Position numbers and translations under genes: made by a program. This document shows positions 6,070-8,544 of a stretch of DNA of 8,544 nucleotides, one piece after another (positions within the stretch are counted from its first letter, which is position 1; every line of letters begins with the position of its first letter). The stretch covers positions 1 to 8,544 of the forward strand of contig CAIWIS010000186.1 in assembly GCA_903912795.1 (NCBI GenBank), given 5' to 3'. This DNA is from an uncultured Bacteroidales bacterium. GTDB lineage: Bacteria; Bacteroidota; Bacteroidia; Bacteroidales; Paludibacteraceae. The notes under the pieces were generated by a model. The model was not told the DNA's origin, ran no database searches, and worked only from the letters and a program-made list of their open reading frames with translations.

Positions 6070-6801
6070 TCATTTTCTCAAATTCCAATTTTTATCGCAG
6101 TATTGAATTTGGTATTGTTGTATTGTGTCCTGATCAAAATCAGCCTCGGTAAGTACAGTAGTTTCGAAATAAATGCTAGCCTCGGTTATAAATTGATTAA
6201 TAAACTCGTTTCTGTTAATTTGATTATTGTTCTTGTTTTTTAAATAATCACAGATATTCGTTGTTTTGCTTCGTACGGACTTAGTCGCTTTCAGAGTTTC
6301 ATTTATCACTTTCACGGTTAATGCCTTGGTAAGTTGCACTAAATCAGCATCAATAAGCAGTGTACCATGATGCAAAGTGCGGTTTTTACGAATTTGCGAT
6401 GCAGTACCGCTAATTTTATAGGCATTATCTAGCCATAAATCTTTGCGAGTGCCAATGCTAGCATCCACTTGTAACGAACTTAAAATATGAACAATGGGCA
6501 ACAAAAAATCAGCAGATAAATCATTATTGGAATTGCTATTATTGCCTAAAAAACTAAAATTCAGGTTACCATTATCATGATAAACAGCTCCCCCACCCGA
6601 TTTACGGCGTATAATTTGTATATTAGTAGCCGTGCAAAAATCTACATCTACTTCGTTTTGTACTGCTTGGTTTGATCCAAGTATAACACACGGATTATTC
6701 ACATAAAAAAGCAGAAATTCATCGTGAAATTCGGTGAATAAAAATTCTTCCAATGCCAAATTATAGCTTGCTGAAGTATTGTTGGAGCGAACAATTTTCA
6801 A
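6070..6801 (-). CDS. lplA: lipoate-protein ligase A family, catalytic domain only
   Basis: A 243-residue cytoplasmic protein of the BPL/LplA/LipB fold that should attach lipoate to lysines of 2-oxoacid dehydrogenase or glycine-cleavage H proteins. Visible motifs are NLALEEFL (14-21), NPCVILGSNQ (36-45), RRKSGGGAVYHDNGNLNFSF (65-84), YKISGTA with the expected catalytic Lys129, LHHGTLL (143-149) and SVRSKTTNI (175-183). The start is TTG, overlapping the lysozyme stop as TTGA. The protein has no internal methionine, and the N-terminal motif falls at the normal distance, so TTG is almost certainly right. At 243 residues it lacks the C-terminal accessory domain of E. coli LplA (about 338 residues); only 45 bp separate it from the next gene, so no frameshifted remainder exists. 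There is no cysteine between 56 and 184, which argues against a LipM-type octanoyltransferase. Confidence 0.88.
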   Translation of the reverse strand: MKIVRSNNTSASYNLALEEFLFTEFHDEFLLFYVNNPCVILGSNQAVQNEVDVDFCTATNIQIIRRKSGGGAVYHDNGNLNFSFLGNNSNSNNDLSADFLLPIVHILSSLQVDASIGTRKDLWLDNAYKISGTASQIRKNRTLHHGTLLIDADLVQLTKALTVKVINETLKATKSVRSKTTNICDYLKNKNNNQINRNEFINQFITEASIYFETTVLTEADFDQDTIQQYQIQYCDKNWNLRK

Positions 6802-7487
6802 AATAATAGTTTTTTTAATTCGGCCTTGGTGCCGTTAAAAATATTGAAGTCGATATTCCCTTTTATGCCAGCCAATTTAAATTTATCGGTCGTTTGCCAA
6901 AATGTCCAATCGCAATTTGGTTTTTGTCGGTAGTCGCATATCCAAAGCAGGTAATCTGTCTTTAGTTCACCCTCTAAATAATCCTCGTAATAATCATAAT
7001 CACAATATATTATAGGTTTGCGACCCGATTTCGCCTTCACCGTTTTCAGGAAGCTGATTAACTCTCTCGATACTGTTTTAGCCGAAGGCATATTATTGGC
7101 ATACTCGGCATCGAGTACCAGAGGTAAATCACCATCCTGATACTTAGCCGTTTTTAAGAAGTGAAGTGCTTGCGCTTTTCCATTGGAACGGTACGAGAAA
7201 AAATGATACGAGCCAACAATAATGCCCAACTTACGTGCATTTTTGTAATTCGATTTGTAAAGGCGATCGGCATGACTCGCCCCTTCCGAAGATTTTAGAA
7301 AAATAAAATGTGGTTTTTGGGTTTTAAGTTTTTTCCAATCAATTTCGGCTTGATGGTGCGACAAATCAATGCCCCAGATTTTTCCTTCAGCCTTAATTTG
7401 TTTATACGTAACATTTTTATATTCTTTGGCAGGTAAATAAAGAGAGAACAACACCAAAACTAAGCCCAATAATCTTCTGTAATGCAT
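6798..7487 (-). CDS. secreted GH25 lysozyme (N-acetylmuramidase)
   Basis: A 229-residue glycoside hydrolase family 25 protein that should cut the MurNAc-GlcNAc bond of peptidoglycan. Residues 1-20 form a signal peptide (hydrophobic core LLGLVLVLFSLYL, ending PA), so it acts in the periplasm or outside the cell. The GH25 blocks are complete: WGIDLSHHQ (38-46) with Asp41, FIFLKSSEG (61-69), VGSYHFF (91-97), LPLVLDAEY (121-129) with Asp126 and Glu128, IIYCDYDYY (159-167), WICDYRQKP (182-190), WTFWQTTD (194-201), and GIKGNIDFNIFNG (207-219) with Asp213. These acidic residues match the DXE catalytic pair and its partners in the family. There is no extra cell-wall-binding domain. It is the first gene of the operon and overlaps the lipoate ligase by 4 bp. 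It could serve in wall remodelling or attack on other bacteria; no immunity protein is next to it. Confidence 0.94.
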   Translation of the reverse strand: MHYRRLLGLVLVLFSLYLPAKEYKNVTYKQIKAEGKIWGIDLSHHQAEIDWKKLKTQKPHFIFLKSSEGASHADRLYKSNYKNARKLGIIVGSYHFFSYRSNGKAQALHFLKTAKYQDGDLPLVLDAEYANNMPSAKTVSRELISFLKTVKAKSGRKPIIYCDYDYYEDYLEGELKTDYLLWICDYRQKPNCDWTFWQTTDKFKLAGIKGNIDFNIFNGTKAELKKLLF

Positions 7488-7516
7488 ATTTAAACTAAAA
7501 ATAAAATTATTAGCTA

Positions 7517-7524
7517 CAAAAATA
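7517..7524 (-). promoter_or_regulatory. -7 promoter box for the lysozyme operon
   Basis: TATTTTTG on the minus strand (7524-7517) matches TAnnTTTG and lies 29 nt before the lysozyme ATG, the same distance as the box before the lipoprotein gene. No TTG is present at the right spacing upstream. The surrounding sequence is very AT-rich, so the support is moderate. Confidence 0.4.
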
Positions 7525-7661
7525 ATTTTTTATAGTCGATAAATATGCTTTAGCATTAAAAATAGCCGAAATTTTTTATTATTTTACGATGGAATTCCTT
7601 TTTGTTACAAGTTTAGTTAATTCGAAATAATTAATGATATGTTTTTTATTTTTTACTTTTC

Positions 7662-7771
7662 GACCCCCAAACCCCCGACTGGGGGCTTAAGAGTGCTATC
7701 AAGGGATATGTTTTATTAATTCGACAGTAGAGAACATGTCTTTAAGCCCCCCATTTGGGGGTTTGGGGGTC
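7662..7771. repeat. GC-rich inverted-repeat element, copy 2 (110 bp)
   Basis: The outer 15 bp of the arms (7662-7676 and 7757-7771) are perfect inverted copies, and the complementarity goes on through a variable loop and GGGGGCTTAA. Each arm folds on itself as C5-loop-G5. The inner flank is also shared with the element at 2788-2903. Read inward on the minus strand, both right ends give CTTAAAGAC followed by a TG and, later, TCGAA. On the plus strand the left end gives CTTAAGAGTGCTATC, close to CTTAAAGACTGCTATTC of copy 1. The two are therefore one repeat family, REP- or MITE-like. Confidence 0.8.
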
Positions 7772-7833
7772 ATAATCAAAATATATCACTTAATATTATT
7801 TACTACTTAGGTCAATAATTACATTTTTACATT

Positions 7834-8544
7834 CTAAGGAATAATAACTTTTTGAGCAAACGAGTTTTGACCTTGAAAAACACGAATTAAGTAATTGCCT
7901 TTGGTCAATTTTGAACAATCAAAACTTAATAAATTGGACTGAAAAAGCTTTTCCGCCATTAAACTACCATTGATCGAATAGACTTGTGCTTTGTCATTTT
8001 TGGAAATTGCACCAAATATTTTAACCGTTATTTTATCCACATCTACATTGACTACAAAATTATCTTTTCTGATTGCTTTGCTTTGTGGAATAGAAGTAGA
8101 AAAATCTATTGCAGGAAACATTTCAAATCGAATTGAACTACTTCCACCCGAAATAGTTGCAGTTGTATTAACTAAACCTACGCTATTGTTAGTAGTAGTA
8201 ATTTGAATGGTATCGTTTGTAAGTATTTTAAACGAAGCACCAACAGGCAATCCTGAAATATTGGTTATGCCTGGAATTTTAATTTTCGCAATATCATTTT
8301 GATATAAAGAGTAATGTGCATTCAATCGGCCAACAGGACGTGCTTTGACACTATAATAATACGGCGAATTTACATTTTTGAGCCATTTTACCAACAACAC
8401 TTTCAGTTCTTGGGCTTTGGCCATTTCGGTTGTAGGCACAGGAGCCAATTTTAGTATATTGACTTGTTCCAAACTATCCGTTTTCAGATTATAAAACCCA
8501 TCAATAGCCGTATTTTTTGCTTCGGCAGTATGTGCAATCATCAA
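7834..8544 (-). CDS. partial secreted sulfatase-like protein with T9SS sorting domain
   Basis: This is the last 236 codons of a gene cut by the right edge of the window; the true start lies outside. The first part (IDGFYNLKTDSLEQVNIL, then AQELKVLLVKWLKNVNSP at about 44-61) resembles the C-terminal tail of formylglycine-type sulfatases, where LYDLxxDPxExxNLA is followed by a helix ending in WL. The catalytic core is not in the window, so the enzyme class is a moderate inference. Residues about 88-165 are beta-rich, with ISGLPVGASFKILTND and a serine/threonine-rich stretch, and may be an Ig-like or linker domain. The final 70 or so residues (VNVDVDKITVKIFGA, AQVYSINGSLM, LTKGNYLIRVFQGQNSFAQK) fit a type A C-terminal sorting domain. 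The protein would thus pass the outer membrane through the type IX system, have this domain removed, and be surface-attached or released. Confidence 0.8.
   Translation of the reverse strand: MMIAHTAEAKNTAIDGFYNLKTDSLEQVNILKLAPVPTTEMAKAQELKVLLVKWLKNVNSPYYYSVKARPVGRLNAHYSLYQNDIAKIKIPGITNISGLPVGASFKILTNDTIQITTTNNSVGLVNTTATISGGSSSIRFEMFPAIDFSTSIPQSKAIRKDNFVVNVDVDKITVKIFGAISKNDKAQVYSINGSLMAEKLFQSNLLSFDCSKLTKGNYLIRVFQGQNSFAQKVIIP

Larger units (their letters stand above)
7488..7833. other. intergenic region before the lysozyme operon
   Basis: This 346-bp stretch separates the stop of the T9SS-cargo gene from the lysozyme start. It holds the GC-rich inverted-repeat element (7662-7771) and a candidate promoter (7517-7524). 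A short inverted repeat ATGCT-TT-AGCAT (7545-7556) lies about 20 bp upstream of the -7 box, where a regulator could bind. No coding sequence or T-tailed terminator was found, so the repeat element may itself be the transcript end of the upstream gene. Confidence 0.6.

Noticed and set aside
6028..6243. Plus-strand open frame of 71 codons at the 3' end of the lipoate ligase gene
   Set aside because: Hydrophobic composition at first suggested a small membrane protein, but it is antisense to LplA coding sequence over most of its length and has no supporting signal.

Overview
The window looks like a chromosomal segment of an AT-rich member of the Bacteroidota, probably Bacteroidales or a close relative. 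The reasons are TAnnTTTG-type promoter boxes, no obvious Shine-Dalgarno sequences, a plug-and-barrel TonB-dependent receptor, a lipoprotein with an acidic stretch after its cysteine, and a type IX secretion C-terminal sorting domain. All eight genes I accept lie on the minus strand, so the window reads from right to left. No rRNA, tRNA, CRISPR array or transposase gene was seen.

Right edge (8544 to 7834): the 3' part of a secreted enzyme. It has a sulfatase-like tail, a linker or Ig-like region and a T9SS type A sorting domain. It is followed by a 346-bp intergenic stretch holding a GC-rich inverted-repeat element (7662-7771) and a candidate promoter.

Middle (7487 to 4446): four tightly packed genes that look like one operon. 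They are a secreted GH25 lysozyme, a short lipoate-protein ligase (TTG start, 4-bp overlap), a lysophospholipid-type acyltransferase with an unusual HX5D motif (45-bp gap), and exonuclease III (1-bp gap). The products share no pathway; the grouping looks like a housekeeping or envelope operon.

Left-centre (4332 to 466): a likely outer-membrane uptake locus. A promoter overlapped by an operator-like palindrome (TTGTAA-N6-TTACAA) precedes a DUF6242-like lipoprotein with five Asp-box-like repeats. A second GC-rich inverted-repeat element follows, then a small single-pass membrane protein of about 115 residues, then a BtuB-like TonB-dependent receptor. A strong terminator-like hairpin lies across the last codons of the small protein and only 17 nt before the receptor start codon. 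This suggests that translation of the small ORF could control read-through into the receptor gene. That is the most interesting hypothesis in the window.

Left edge (465 to 1): non-coding. It has a perfect 16-bp terminator-like hairpin after the receptor gene. Further left is a candidate minus-strand promoter with four AACCA repeats spaced at one DNA helical turn, probably for a gene beyond the window.
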